Positions 43,677 through 51,965 of a DNA stretch of 64,000 bases are shown here, piece by piece. Within the stretch, counting starts at the first letter, position 1; each line of letters starts with the position of its first letter. A program made the position numbers and the translations under genes. Source of the stretch: DATJLY01 sp963773665. GTDB lineage: Bacteria > Pseudomonadota > Alphaproteobacteria > ATCC43930 > CGMCC-115725. Where the stretch lies: the NCBI GenBank assembly GCA_963773665.1, contig CAVZBZ010000013.1:248001-312000 (forward strand), written 5' to 3'. The notes under the pieces are model-generated. The model ran no database searches. It was not told the DNA's origin and worked only from the letters and a program-made list of their open reading frames with translations.

Positions 43677-46600
43677 ATGCCGTTGAAGCGTCGCGCGCGC
43701 CGGTTGGGCGCCGGACGATCGCAGCCGACGCTGCGTGCTCCCCCTAAGGGAAAACGCCCGGCGCGAGGCGATGATTTCGTCGTCGTCGCGCTCGGCGCGT
43801 CGGCAGGCGGACTCGATGCCGTCCGCAAGCTGCTGGATGCCCTTCCTGCCGACAACGGGATGGCATTCATCCTGGTGCAGCATCTCGATCCCACACATGA
43901 AAGCCTGATGGTCGACCTTCTGGCCGGCCATACGCGTATGAAGGTGCAGCAGGCGGCGGATGGGACGCCGCTCGAGCGCGACCACCTCTATGTCATTCCG
44001 CCAGCGAGCTATTTGTCGCTTCGCGGCCGGACGCTGCACCTGACGCAGCCGCATGAGCGCCATGGCGCGCGCATGCCGGTCGACTTTCTTCTGCGCTCCC
44101 TGGCGTCCGAGCTTGGGGCGCGGGCGATCTGCGTGATCCTGTCGGGCACCGGCTCCGACGGCAGTCTCGGCCTGAAGGCCATCAAGGCGGCGGGCGGGCT
44201 CGTGATCGTGCAGGATCCGGACGAAGGCGACTATGACGGCATGCCGCGCAGTGCGATCAAGACGGGTGCCGTGGATCTCGTGCTGCCGGTCGCCAAGATG
44301 CCCCAGGTTTTCGAGAAATACGGCGTCAAAGGCGGCGCCAAGGCCATCGCCCCGCGCGAGCCCGCCACCGCCGGATTGGCCGAAATCGTTGGTCTTCTGC
44401 GCACCAAGACGCCGCACGATTTCGCGCTTTACAAGGACGGCACGCTGCTGCGCCGGATCGAGCGCCGCATGGCATTGGCGGAGGTCCGAGACAGCGTCCA
44501 GTACCTCGCGCTGCTGCGGCGCGATGCGGGCGAGCTCGCTCTCCTCGCCAAGGACCTTCTCATCAACGTCACGAGCTTCTTCCGCGATGCCAAGGCGTTC
44601 GAGCTGCTGGCCGAGACGGCGATACCCGATCTCGTGCGCCGGCACGGCTCGGACCTGCCGCTTCGGGTCTGGGTTCCCGGTTGCAGCTCAGGCGAGGAGA
44701 CCTATTCCATCGCCATGCTCTTTCTCGAGGAGATCGCCGCCTCGAAGCGCAACATCAAGCTGCAGGTCTTCGCGTCCGACGTCGATGGCGAGGCGGTCGC
44801 GCTGGCCCGCGAGGGGCTCTATCCGGCATCGATTGCCGCGGATGTGGCGCCGGCGCGTCTCGCCCAATTCTTCGCCAAGGAGGACGACGGCTACCGCGTA
44901 TCACCCGTTCTGCGCGAGGCCGTGGTCTTCACAGTGCAGGACTTGTTGGCCGATCCGCCATTCTCCCGCATCGATTTCGTATCGTGCCGCAATCTCCTCA
45001 TCTATCTGCGTCCGGAGGCACAGGAAAAGGTTCTCCTTCTCTTCCATTTCGCGCTGTGCGACCGCGGCATCCTGTTTCTCGGCAGCGCCGAGACGGTTGG
45101 CGGCCTCGACGACCGTTTCGAGCCGATTGCCAAGACGCAGCGGATCTATCGGCGTATCGGTCGCAGCCGGCCGGGCGCGGTCGATTTCTCGAGCGGCGGC
45201 CGCCAGGAGGTTCCGGCGCCTTGGCCGCGACCGCCGGGGCTGGCGGCGGCGCATCGGCCGAGCCTCGGCGATCTCTGTCATCGGTTGCTGCTCGAGGCGT
45301 ACGCGCCGGCCTCGGTCCTGATCAATCGCAAATACGAGAGTCTTTTCTACTTCGGAGCGACGGATCGGTATCTGCGGGTCGCCTCGGGCGAACCCTCGCG
45401 CGATCTTCTGGCAATGGTACGCGAAGGCCTGCGCAGCAAGCTCCGAGCGACGATCCAGCAGGCATACCAGAGCCACGAGCGCGCCATCGTCACCGGAATG
45501 CAGGCGCGCGGCGACGACGCGGCAGTCGCGGTCAGCATCGCCGTGCAGCCGGTGCGAAGCGACGGCGAGGAACTTCTGCTGGTCAGCTTCCTCGACGCGC
45601 CCAAGCGCGAGCAGAAGGTCGGCCATTCCGCGGAACCGACCGACAAGGCGGAAATCTCGCGGATCGAAGAGCTGCAAATCGAACTCGACGCCACGCGCAA
45701 GGAATTGCAGAGCGCCATCCGCGACCTCGAGATCTCCAACGAGGAGCAGAAGGCGATCAACGAAGAAGCGATGTCGGTGAACGAGGAGTTCCAATCGGCC
45801 AACGAGGAGCTGACGACCTCGAAGGAGGAGCTTCAGTCGCTCAACGAGGAACTTACCGCCCTCAACAGCCAGCTCCAGGAGACCCTCGACCGCCAGCGCG
45901 TCACATCCAGCGATTTGCAGAATATTCTCTACAGCGCCGATGCCGCGACGCTTTTTCTCGACAGCGATCTCAACATCCGTTTCTTCACGCCGGCCGCGAA
46001 ATCGCTGTTCCGCGTCATAACCAGCGATATCGGCCGGCCCCTGGGCGATCTCACGCGGCTCTTTGCCGACGACGCACTCCTCGTCGACGCGCGCGCGGTT
46101 CTGGCGAGTGCCGCTTCCGTCAAACGCGAGGTCCAAGGCCGGGATGGCGCGTGGTACATCCGTCGCGTTCTGCCCTATCGCACCATCGACAACCGGATCG
46201 AGGGCGTCGTCATCACCTTCTCCGACATCTCCGAGATCAAGGCGGCAGAGCGAAAGATCCAGGCCGCGCGCGCCTATTCCGACAGCATCATCGACACGAT
46301 ACGGCAACCGCTGATCGTCCTGGATCAGGATCGCCGGGTGGTTTCCGCCAATCGGTCCTTCTACCGCACCTGCGGGGTCAAGCCCGCGGATGTGGTCGGC
46401 AGCGTCTTCGGAGAGGCGAGCGCGCATGGCGCCCGAATTCCGGGACTGGGCGGCTTGCTCGATCGGGTTCAGGCCGATCCCGTGCCGTCCGAGGGTCACG
46501 AGATCGAGGTCGAGATCGTGCTCCCATCGCTCGGCAAACGGTCGGTGCTCATCACCGCCCGGAACATCACGGAGGAACCTCTCGGCGAACGGAAGATATT

Positions 46601-48434
46601 GCTGGCGATCGATGACATCACCGAGCGCAAACACGCGGCGGCTGCCGTCGAGGCGGCCAAGCGTCAGGCGGAAAATGCCAATCTTGGCAAGTCGCGCTTT
46701 CTCGCGGCGGCAAGCCATGATTTGCGCCAGCCGCTCCAGACCATCAGCCTGCTCCAGGGACTTTTGGCGATGCGGATCAAGGACGAGAGCACGCTGAAGC
46801 TCGTCGCCCGGCTCGATGAGACGCTGAAGGGCATGTCGAGCATGCTGAACACGCTGCTCGACATCAATCAGCTCGAGGCCGGGATCGTCCGTGCCGAGAA
46901 GGCGAGCTTCCCGATCGAGAACCTGCTCGCGGAGCTGAAGTCAGAGTTCGGCTATGAGGCGGAATCCCGGGGTCTCGGCTGGCGCGTGGTCTCGTGCGGG
47001 CTTTGCGTGCATAGCGATCCGCGCCTGCTCGGCCAGATGATCCGCAACCTGCTTTCGAACGCGATCAAGTATACCAAGCAGGGCAAGGTGCTGCTGGGGT
47101 GCCGGCGGTTCGGCGACAAGCTGCGCATCGAGATCTGGGATACCGGCCCCGGCATTCCCGAGACGCAGCTTCAGCCGATCTTCGAGGAATTCCATCAGCT
47201 CGATAATCCCGCGCGCGAGCGCAGCGGCGGATTCGGACTGGGCCTGGCCATTGTGCAGCGCCTGGCCGAATTGCTTGGCCATCCGATCGATGTCCGCTCA
47301 CGCCCGGGCAAGGGTTCCGTGTTCATGGTCACCGTGCCGCTCGGTCCGACCGGACTGGCGCCTCCTTACGTTGCAAAGCATGAGGCCGAGGAACCGACGC
47401 GCCACAAAGGCACGATTCTCGTGGTCGAGGACGATCCGGCAGTGCGCGAGACGCTCGAGCTTCTGCTCGTCAGCAATGGACATCGCTCGGTGGGCGCGGC
47501 AAGCGGCAGTAGGGCGGTCGAGCTGATGCACGGGCAGACGCAACCGCCCGACCTCGTCATCGCCGACTACAATCTTCCGGGAAGCCTGAACGGGCTCCAG
47601 GTGATTGCGAGCCTGCAGGAGATTTTCCATCGCAACCTCCCGGCCGTCGTCCTTACCGGAGACATATCGACCAAGACCTTGCGCGAGATCGCGGCCCACG
47701 GCTTCCTGCATTTCAACAAGCCGGTGAAGGCCGACGAGCTGATCCGCGCAATCGAGCGCCTTCTTGCCATGCCGAAGCCGATACCCGTTCTTCAGCCGCA
47801 CGCTCGCCCGCCAGTCGAGGCGCGCGCCGAGGCGCAAACGCCGACCGTGTATGTGATCGACGACGACGAATCCATATGCGATGCGATGCGCGATCTTCTG
47901 ACGGCGGACGGCAGGCGATGCGAAGTCTTCGCGAGCGCCGAGGCGTTCCTCCAGGCCCGTCATCCGGAGGCGGACGGATGTCTGCTGGTCGATGCGGGAC
48001 TGCCCGGCATGAGCGGACTCCAGCTGCTGCAGCGGCTCAAGGACGAGAAAAATCGGCTGCCGTCGATCATGTTCACCGGCAATGGCGACGTGCACATGGC
48101 GGTCGAGGCCATGAAGGCGGGCGCCACGGATTTCATCGAGAAGCCGATCGGCCGCGACGAACTGTTCACGGCCATCGAGCGCGCAATGGAACTGACGCGG
48201 GATGCCAACAAGCGCACGGCCTGGCGGGACGATGCGGCAACGTGCCTCGCCGGCCTGACGGCGCGCCAGCGCCAGATCATGACCTTGGTGCTTGCCGGTC
48301 ATCCCAGCAAGAACATCGCCGCCGACCTCGGCATCAGCCAGCGCACGGTCGAGAATCATCGCGCCGCTCTCATGAAGAAGACCGGCTCGAAGTCGCTGCC
48401 GGCATTGGTCCGCTTGGCGATCGCCGCGGTCTGA
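43677..48434 (+). CDS. CheB-CheR-PAS-histidine kinase-receiver-FixJ fusion protein
   Basis: One 1585-residue polypeptide carries a complete signalling chain. CheB methylesterase spans about 33-220 (Ser42 in ALGASAGG, His69 in QHLDP, Asp161 in GTGSDGS). CheR methyltransferase spans about 235-500 (VWVPGCSSGEETYS). A long coiled coil rich in SNEEQKAINEE/NEELTTSKEELQ lies at about 655-760, then two PAS-like domains (about 755-990). HisKA carries His1014 in FLAAASHDLRQPLQ, and the ATPase has NLLSNAIKYT, DTGPGIP and GGFGLGLAI. Receiver 1 has Asp1297 in VIADYNLPG, receiver 2 has Asp1439 in LLVDAGLPGMSG, and a LuxR/FixJ helix-turn-helix ends it (LTARQRQIMTLVLAGHPSKNIAADLGISQRTVENH). CheB-CheR-PAS kinases are known, but a C-terminal FixJ DNA-binding module on the same chain is unusual. 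It is cytoplasmic with no membrane helices. Confidence 0.94.
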   Translation: MPLKRRARRLGAGRSQPTLRAPPKGKRPARGDDFVVVALGASAGGLDAVRKLLDALPADNGMAFILVQHLDPTHESLMVDLLAGHTRMKVQQAADGTPLERDHLYVIPPASYLSLRGRTLHLTQPHERHGARMPVDFLLRSLASELGARAICVILSGTGSDGSLGLKAIKAAGGLVIVQDPDEGDYDGMPRSAIKTGAVDLVLPVAKMPQVFEKYGVKGGAKAIAPREPATAGLAEIVGLLRTKTPHDFALYKDGTLLRRIERRMALAEVRDSVQYLALLRRDAGELALLAKDLLINVTSFFRDAKAFELLAETAIPDLVRRHGSDLPLRVWVPGCSSGEETYSIAMLFLEEIAASKRNIKLQVFASDVDGEAVALAREGLYPASIAADVAPARLAQFFAKEDDGYRVSPVLREAVVFTVQDLLADPPFSRIDFVSCRNLLIYLRPEAQEKVLLLFHFALCDRGILFLGSAETVGGLDDRFEPIAKTQRIYRRIGRSRPGAVDFSSGGRQEVPAPWPRPPGLAAAHRPSLGDLCHRLLLEAYAPASVLINRKYESLFYFGATDRYLRVASGEPSRDLLAMVREGLRSKLRATIQQAYQSHERAIVTGMQARGDDAAVAVSIAVQPVRSDGEELLLVSFLDAPKREQKVGHSAEPTDKAEISRIEELQIELDATRKELQSAIRDLEISNEEQKAINEEAMSVNEEFQSANEELTTSKEELQSLNEELTALNSQLQETLDRQRVTSSDLQNILYSADAATLFLDSDLNIRFFTPAAKSLFRVITSDIGRPLGDLTRLFADDALLVDARAVLASAASVKREVQGRDGAWYIRRVLPYRTIDNRIEGVVITFSDISEIKAAERKIQAARAYSDSIIDTIRQPLIVLDQDRRVVSANRSFYRTCGVKPADVVGSVFGEASAHGARIPGLGGLLDRVQADPVPSEGHEIEVEIVLPSLGKRSVLITARNITEEPLGERKILLAIDDITERKHAAAAVEAAKRQAENANLGKSRFLAAASHDLRQPLQTISLLQGLLAMRIKDESTLKLVARLDETLKGMSSMLNTLLDINQLEAGIVRAEKASFPIENLLAELKSEFGYEAESRGLGWRVVSCGLCVHSDPRLLGQMIRNLLSNAIKYTKQGKVLLGCRRFGDKLRIEIWDTGPGIPETQLQPIFEEFHQLDNPARERSGGFGLGLAIVQRLAELLGHPIDVRSRPGKGSVFMVTVPLGPTGLAPPYVAKHEAEEPTRHKGTILVVEDDPAVRETLELLLVSNGHRSVGAASGSRAVELMHGQTQPPDLVIADYNLPGSLNGLQVIASLQEIFHRNLPAVVLTGDISTKTLREIAAHGFLHFNKPVKADELIRAIERLLAMPKPIPVLQPHARPPVEARAEAQTPTVYVIDDDESICDAMRDLLTADGRRCEVFASAEAFLQARHPEADGCLLVDAGLPGMSGLQLLQRLKDEKNRLPSIMFTGNGDVHMAVEAMKAGATDFIEKPIGRDELFTAIERAMELTRDANKRTAWRDDAATCLAGLTARQRQIMTLVLAGHPSKNIAADLGISQRTVENHRAALMKKTGSKSLPALVRLAIAAV

Positions 48435-48496
48435 AACCAAAACGCTTGCGGTTAGGGGTAGCGCCGCAGCCACCAGCCATTCCGTCAAAAAAAGAG

Positions 48497-48520
48497 GCGG
48501 CGCCATTCGAGGCGCCGCCG
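48497..48520 (-). terminator. Intrinsic terminator of the OmpA-family gene
   Basis: GGCGGCGCC/GGCGCCGCC, a 9-bp stem with a 6-nt loop, is followed on the minus strand by CTC and seven T. It lies 24 bp after the stop at 48545. Confidence 0.88.
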
Positions 48521-48544
48521 GCCGCTTGGTGAAGAGGACTGTCG

Positions 48545-49390
48545 TCAGTCGATCGCGACCTCGACGACGCGGTTCTGCGCATCGCGCACACCGGGGGCCG
48601 TGGCAACGGGCGGCTCGCGGTCGCCAACCCATCGCACGTCGATGCGGTTGGCGGGAACGCCGCCGGCCACCATCGCGTCGCGCACCCTATCGGCACGGCG
48701 CTGCGAGAGCGCCATGTTGTAAGGATCGGTACCGGCGAGATCGGCCTTGCCGAGGACGGCGATCCTGCTCGTCTGACTGTCATGCGTCGCATTGACGGCG
48801 GCGGTGACGACCCCTTGGCCTTTGGCGGTCAGCTTCGACCGGTCGAAGGCGAAGTAGACGTTGTAGGCGTCGGTCGTGCTCGCCGCCGCGGACTGAGCGG
48901 TCTGGCTTGCAGTCGTCTGATCTGCCGACGATACCGTCGAAGCGGCCGTAGCGACCATCGAGTTGTCTTCCAGACGCCGGCCGCGCGCAATCAGCGGCCC
49001 GCATTCGCTTTGCATCGTCAGCTTGGCTCGGTTGCCGGCCATCTGGCCTTCTGCGTGGAAGTTCTGCCACTGCGCCGTCAGGGCGCCATCGGGCTGAACA
49101 TTGCCGGTGACCTGGGAGGCGCTGTTGGTGCCGCCGGTCTCGACGATGTTGCTGTCTTCGGGCATCGACCGTCTGAACTGGCCGGTCACCTGGTTATCGG
49201 CGATCTGAACCTTGAGGCGCAGCGCGGGGCATACCGCGTTGCTGTCGGCTCCGCTGATCGTGTCGGACGGGACGTCGATGATCCAAGTACCGTCAAACGG
49301 CCCGGCCGCATGGGCAGGAGCCATCGGCAAGGCAAACGCGGCAAGCGCAAGCACGGAGGTTGCCGCTAACGCGGGAAAAGCTCGGAACAT
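48545..49390 (-). CDS. OmpA-family envelope protein
   Basis: The 281 residues have a signal peptide (ALAATSVLALAAFALPMAPAHA) and a beta-rich N-terminal domain with two cysteines (NAVCPALRLKVQI; QSECGPL). After a Ser/Thr/Ala linker comes a C-terminal OmpA peptidoglycan-binding domain (YFAFDRSKLTAKGQGVV, GKADLAGTDPYNMALSQRRADRV, NRIDVRWVGDREP, NRVVEV). It anchors the envelope to peptidoglycan. It is monocistronic, with box 13 161 bp upstream and an intrinsic terminator after the stop. Confidence 0.92.
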   Translation of the reverse strand: MFRAFPALAATSVLALAAFALPMAPAHAAGPFDGTWIIDVPSDTISGADSNAVCPALRLKVQIADNQVTGQFRRSMPEDSNIVETGGTNSASQVTGNVQPDGALTAQWQNFHAEGQMAGNRAKLTMQSECGPLIARGRRLEDNSMVATAASTVSSADQTTASQTAQSAAASTTDAYNVYFAFDRSKLTAKGQGVVTAAVNATHDSQTSRIAVLGKADLAGTDPYNMALSQRRADRVRDAMVAGGVPANRIDVRWVGDREPPVATAPGVRDAQNRVVEVAID

Positions 49391-49551
49391 TGGGAAGTCT
49401 CCTGATGTCGCAGGCTCGCGGCAGTGACCAAGTTGATCGAACCGCGAGCTCTGATCCGACCCTGGGATTTGCCTTCTCCGCCGCCCAACTCATGGCGGCA
49501 TTTGCGAAGGCAGGCAGATCGCACCCTACAAGCCCGCAAGTCCCGCGCCAT

Positions 49552-49568
49552 AGAGACGGAATATACTC
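49552..49568 (-). promoter_or_regulatory. TTCCGA box 13
   Basis: GAGTATATTCCGTCTCT on the minus strand. It lies 161 bp before the OmpA gene and departs from consensus at the A after CCG. Confidence 0.65.
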
Positions 49569-49604
49569 ACGCGCAGGGCCGCTGTTTGGCAGCGGCTTGC
49601 CGCG

Positions 49605-50108
49605 TCAGTGCGGCGCATCCGATTGCGTGGAAGAGGCCGCGTCGGCAACCGACGGAGGCTGCGGACGAGCGACAAAGCCGAAATAGACGACCGCCAGGAT
49701 GAGCAGAAATGCCACATAGATCGCGCGGGATCGCACTTCGCCGCCGGTCCGCACGCTCGCGACCGATTGGGCGACGACCTCATGACGCGGCAAGGCGTCA
49801 ACCAATCGTCGCGCGATCGCCGGAATATCGACCGCAGCCCATTGGCCGACCGGCAACCGCGCGATGATCGGCGCCAAGGCCTCGATGGCCTTTTCCTTCG
49901 ACAGATTGGCCAGTTGGGCCGCCTCGCCCCAGGGGTCGATGTTCAGCCGCGCGAGCGCCGAGACGACGCTGAGCGACATGCCGTTTCGCTCCTCGCCGAC
50001 CAGCGCGAAGAGAAAACCGTCGAATTCATGGCTTAAAGTATCGTACGGCGCTCGAACGGCCACTTTGACCTCAGTTCCTGCCCCGAATACGGGCCTCGAT
50101 GGATTCAT
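49605..50108 (-). CDS. Hypothetical protein with one C-terminal membrane span
   Basis: The 167 residues have a soluble N-terminal domain (FDGFLFALVGEERNGMSLSVV, LARLNIDPWGEAAQLANLSK, IEALAPIIARLPVGQW). This pattern is shared by uncharacterised proteobacterial proteins. One transmembrane helix (YVAFLLILAVVYFGFVA) and a short polar tail follow. The start lies 3 bp after the lipoprotein gene, so they form an operon probably read from box 14. Confidence 0.75.
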   Translation of the reverse strand: MNPSRPVFGAGTEVKVAVRAPYDTLSHEFDGFLFALVGEERNGMSLSVVSALARLNIDPWGEAAQLANLSKEKAIEALAPIIARLPVGQWAAVDIPAIARRLVDALPRHEVVAQSVASVRTGGEVRSRAIYVAFLLILAVVYFGFVARPQPPSVADAASSTQSDAPH

Positions 50109-50111
50109 CTG

Positions 50112-50285
50112 CTAGCGAAAGTGCTGATCGCCCCTGTCGCCGTCCCGATCTTGCCCGCGGCCCTGATCGCGGAATTCGCCTTGGCCGCGATCGAAGCCCG
50201 GGCCGCCGCCTTGATCGTCGCGGATGATGCAGCCGGCGAGGAGCGCGAACGTAAGACCGACGAGGATATATTTGGCTACTTTCAT
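50112..50285 (-). CDS. Small lipoprotein (57 aa) with Gly/Asp/Arg-rich tail
   Basis: MKVAKYILVGLTFALLAGC is a clear lipoprotein signal. The mature part IIRDDQGGGPGFDRGQGEFR continues as a low-complexity Asp/Gln/Arg/Gly stretch. ATG 50285 lies 61 bp after box 14. No function is known. Confidence 0.75.
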   Translation of the reverse strand: MKVAKYILVGLTFALLAGCIIRDDQGGGPGFDRGQGEFRDQGRGQDRDGDRGDQHFR

Positions 50286-50346
50286 CGGAAAACCTAATTC
50301 ATGGATTGTTGAGCGTGCTCGTAACGCGAACCGCACGCCGCGCGAC

Positions 50347-50363
50347 AAACTCGGAAGATACGC
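50347..50363 (-). promoter_or_regulatory. TTCCGA box 14
   Basis: GCGTATCTTCCGAGTTT on the minus strand. It lies 61 bp before the small lipoprotein gene and 42 bp from the divergent box 15. Confidence 0.7.
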
Positions 50364-50405
50364 AGATGCGTGCTTCCGCTGGAAAGCCCAGTGCGACCGG
50401 CATGT

Positions 50406-50422
50406 GAGTAGTTCCCGACTCT
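50406..50422 (+). promoter_or_regulatory. TTCCGA box 15
   Basis: GAGTAGTTCCCGACTCT. It lies 80 bp before the DUF3309 gene, and the BON gene follows on the same strand. Confidence 0.72.
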
Positions 50423-50502
50423 GTCGTCGCTCGACCACGGCAGCCTAGTGTGGGTCCTGGCAATTTGTTGCCTTTGCGCTCTGCCGAGAAAAGGCACCCA
50501 GA

Positions 50503-50661
50503 ATGAGTATCTCAACCATCCTCATCGTCATTTTGATCTTGATGCTCGTCGGCGCGCTGCCAGCGTGGCCCCACAGCGCCCACTGGGGATATTTTCCCAG
50601 CGGCGGGTTGGGCATCCTCCTGATCGTCTTCGTGGTCCTGCTCGTGACGGGCCGGGTGTGA
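50503..50661 (+). CDS. DUF3309 small membrane protein (52 aa)
   Basis: MSISTILIVILILMLVGALP, then AWPHSAHWGYFPSGGLGILL and LIVFVVLLVTGRV match DUF3309: two hydrophobic segments around a conserved W-P-x-S-x-x-W-G-Y-x-P-S-G-G turn. It is an inner-membrane protein of unknown function, commonly stress-linked. The ATG at 50503 follows AAAAGGCACCC. Confidence 0.85.
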   Translation: MSISTILIVILILMLVGALPAWPHSAHWGYFPSGGLGILLIVFVVLLVTGRV

Positions 50662-50714
50662 TCCCGCCATTCGAAGGCAAGGAAATCGAAATTCACTCGC
50701 ACCGGAGCAAACCC

Positions 50715-51029
50715 ATGAATAGCACCACAAGGACATTCACCTTCGTCGTCGCGCTGGCGCTTCCCCTCGCGATCGGCGCCTGCGCTCAGACCAAGACCAG
50801 CGAGAGCACGGGCCAGTATGTCGACGACGCCGCAATCACCACCAAGGTCAAGACTGCGATCATGGAAGATTCCGCGCTGAAGGTGATGCAGATCGAGGTC
50901 ACGACCAACCGGAACACCGTCCAGCTGAGCGGTTCTGTCAACACGCCGCAGATGGTCGCGCACGCCGGCGAGGTCGCCCGCCAGGTGAATGGCGTCTCAT
51001 CGGTCGAGAACGATCTGATCGTGAAATGA
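50715..51029 (+). CDS. BON-domain lipoprotein
   Basis: The 104 residues have a lipoprotein signal (FTFVVALALPLAIGAC) followed by one BON domain (DAAITTKVKTAIMEDSALK, IEVTTNRNTVQLSGSVNTP, VSSVENDLIV). BON lipoproteins of the OsmY/DolP kind bind phospholipid and protect the envelope under stress. The gene lies 53 bp downstream of the DUF3309 gene. Confidence 0.9.
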   Translation: MNSTTRTFTFVVALALPLAIGACAQTKTSESTGQYVDDAAITTKVKTAIMEDSALKVMQIEVTTNRNTVQLSGSVNTPQMVAHAGEVARQVNGVSSVENDLIVK

Positions 51030-51061
51030 CGCCTCGCGCTTCACGGGGAAAGGCTTGTGCC

Positions 51062-51151
51062 ATGACCTCGTGGTTTGTTCCGCCGATCGTCGTCCCCATT
51101 TTTCTCGGTACAATGATCGTGGCATACGCGCTGTACCGCGCGTATGGGTGA
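51062..51151 (+). CDS. Possible 29-aa single-span membrane peptide
   Basis: MTSWFVPPIVVPIFLGTMIV, then AYALYRAYG, is a convincing small transmembrane helix. It lies 32 bp after the BON gene and 22 bp before the SDR gene, preceded by GGGGAAAGGC. It is too short for certainty. Confidence 0.45.
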   Translation: MTSWFVPPIVVPIFLGTMIVAYALYRAYG

Positions 51152-51173
51152 AGGCACAGCGAGGAGAACGGCC

Positions 51174-51956
51174 ATGCGTCTTAAGGACAAGGTTGCGATC
51201 GTGACCGGCGCCGCCAGCGGCATCGGCAAGGAGATTGCGCGCACCTTCATCGCCGAGGGCGCGAAAGTGGTGATCGCCGATCTCAATCGGCAAGGCGCCG
51301 AGGCGGTGGCGGCGGAGTTGGGCGGCGCTGACAAACGCGCGCTTGGGGTGGCCGTGGACGTCACCAATGAAGCGCAGGTGGAAGCCGCGACGGCCAAGAC
51401 CATCGAGGTCTTCGGCCGGATCGATATCCTCGTCAGCAATGCCGGCATCCAGATCGTCGCGCCGCTCGAGCAGTTCGAGTTTGCGAAATGGAAGCAGCTT
51501 CTGGCCATCCATCTCGATGGCGCCTTCCTGACCACGCGCGCGGCTCTCCGGCAGATGTATAAGCAAGGGACCGGCGGCAGCATCATCTACATGGGCTCGG
51601 TGCACTCCAAGGAAGCTTCGGTGCTCAAGGCGCCTTATGTCACGGCAAAGCATGGCCTCGAAGGTCTTGCAAAGGTCGTCGCCAAGGAAGGCGCGGCGCA
51701 CGGCGTTCGCGCCAACGTCATCTGCCCCGGCTTCGTGCGCACGCCCCTCGTCGAGAAGCAGATCCCGGAGCAGGCCAGGGCGCTCGGGATTTCGGAGGAG
51801 GCGGTGATCAAGACCGTCATGTTGAAAGAAACCGTGGACGGCGAATTCACCACCACCGAAGACGTGGCTCAGACCGCGCTCTTCTTCGCGTCGTTCAATT
51901 CGAACGCGCTGACCGGCCAATCTCTCGTCGTGAGCCACGGCTGGTTCATGCAGTGA
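51174..51956 (+). CDS. SDR oxidoreductase, 3-hydroxybutyrate dehydrogenase type
   Basis: The 260-residue short-chain dehydrogenase has cofactor motif TGAASGIG and Asp in VVIADLN (NAD-preferring), followed by NAG and the catalytic Ser in MGSVHSKEA, with Tyr and Lys in YVTAKHGLEG. The insertion EKQIPEQARALGISEEAVIK, followed by KTVMLKETVDGEFTT, is characteristic of D-3-hydroxybutyrate dehydrogenases. It would link polyhydroxybutyrate breakdown to NADH. GCGAGGAGAACGG is the ribosome-binding site. Confidence 0.88.
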   Translation: MRLKDKVAIVTGAASGIGKEIARTFIAEGAKVVIADLNRQGAEAVAAELGGADKRALGVAVDVTNEAQVEAATAKTIEVFGRIDILVSNAGIQIVAPLEQFEFAKWKQLLAIHLDGAFLTTRAALRQMYKQGTGGSIIYMGSVHSKEASVLKAPYVTAKHGLEGLAKVVAKEGAAHGVRANVICPGFVRTPLVEKQIPEQARALGISEEAVIKTVMLKETVDGEFTTTEDVAQTALFFASFNSNALTGQSLVVSHGWFMQ

Positions 51957-51965
51957 CGCAACGGG

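Noticed and set aside
28759..50422. Reading the TTCCGA boxes in reverse as EcfG -35 elements (GGAA-type)
   Set aside because: In that orientation they would point away from the adjacent gene in all 14 cases and no GTT -10 follows at 16-17 bp.
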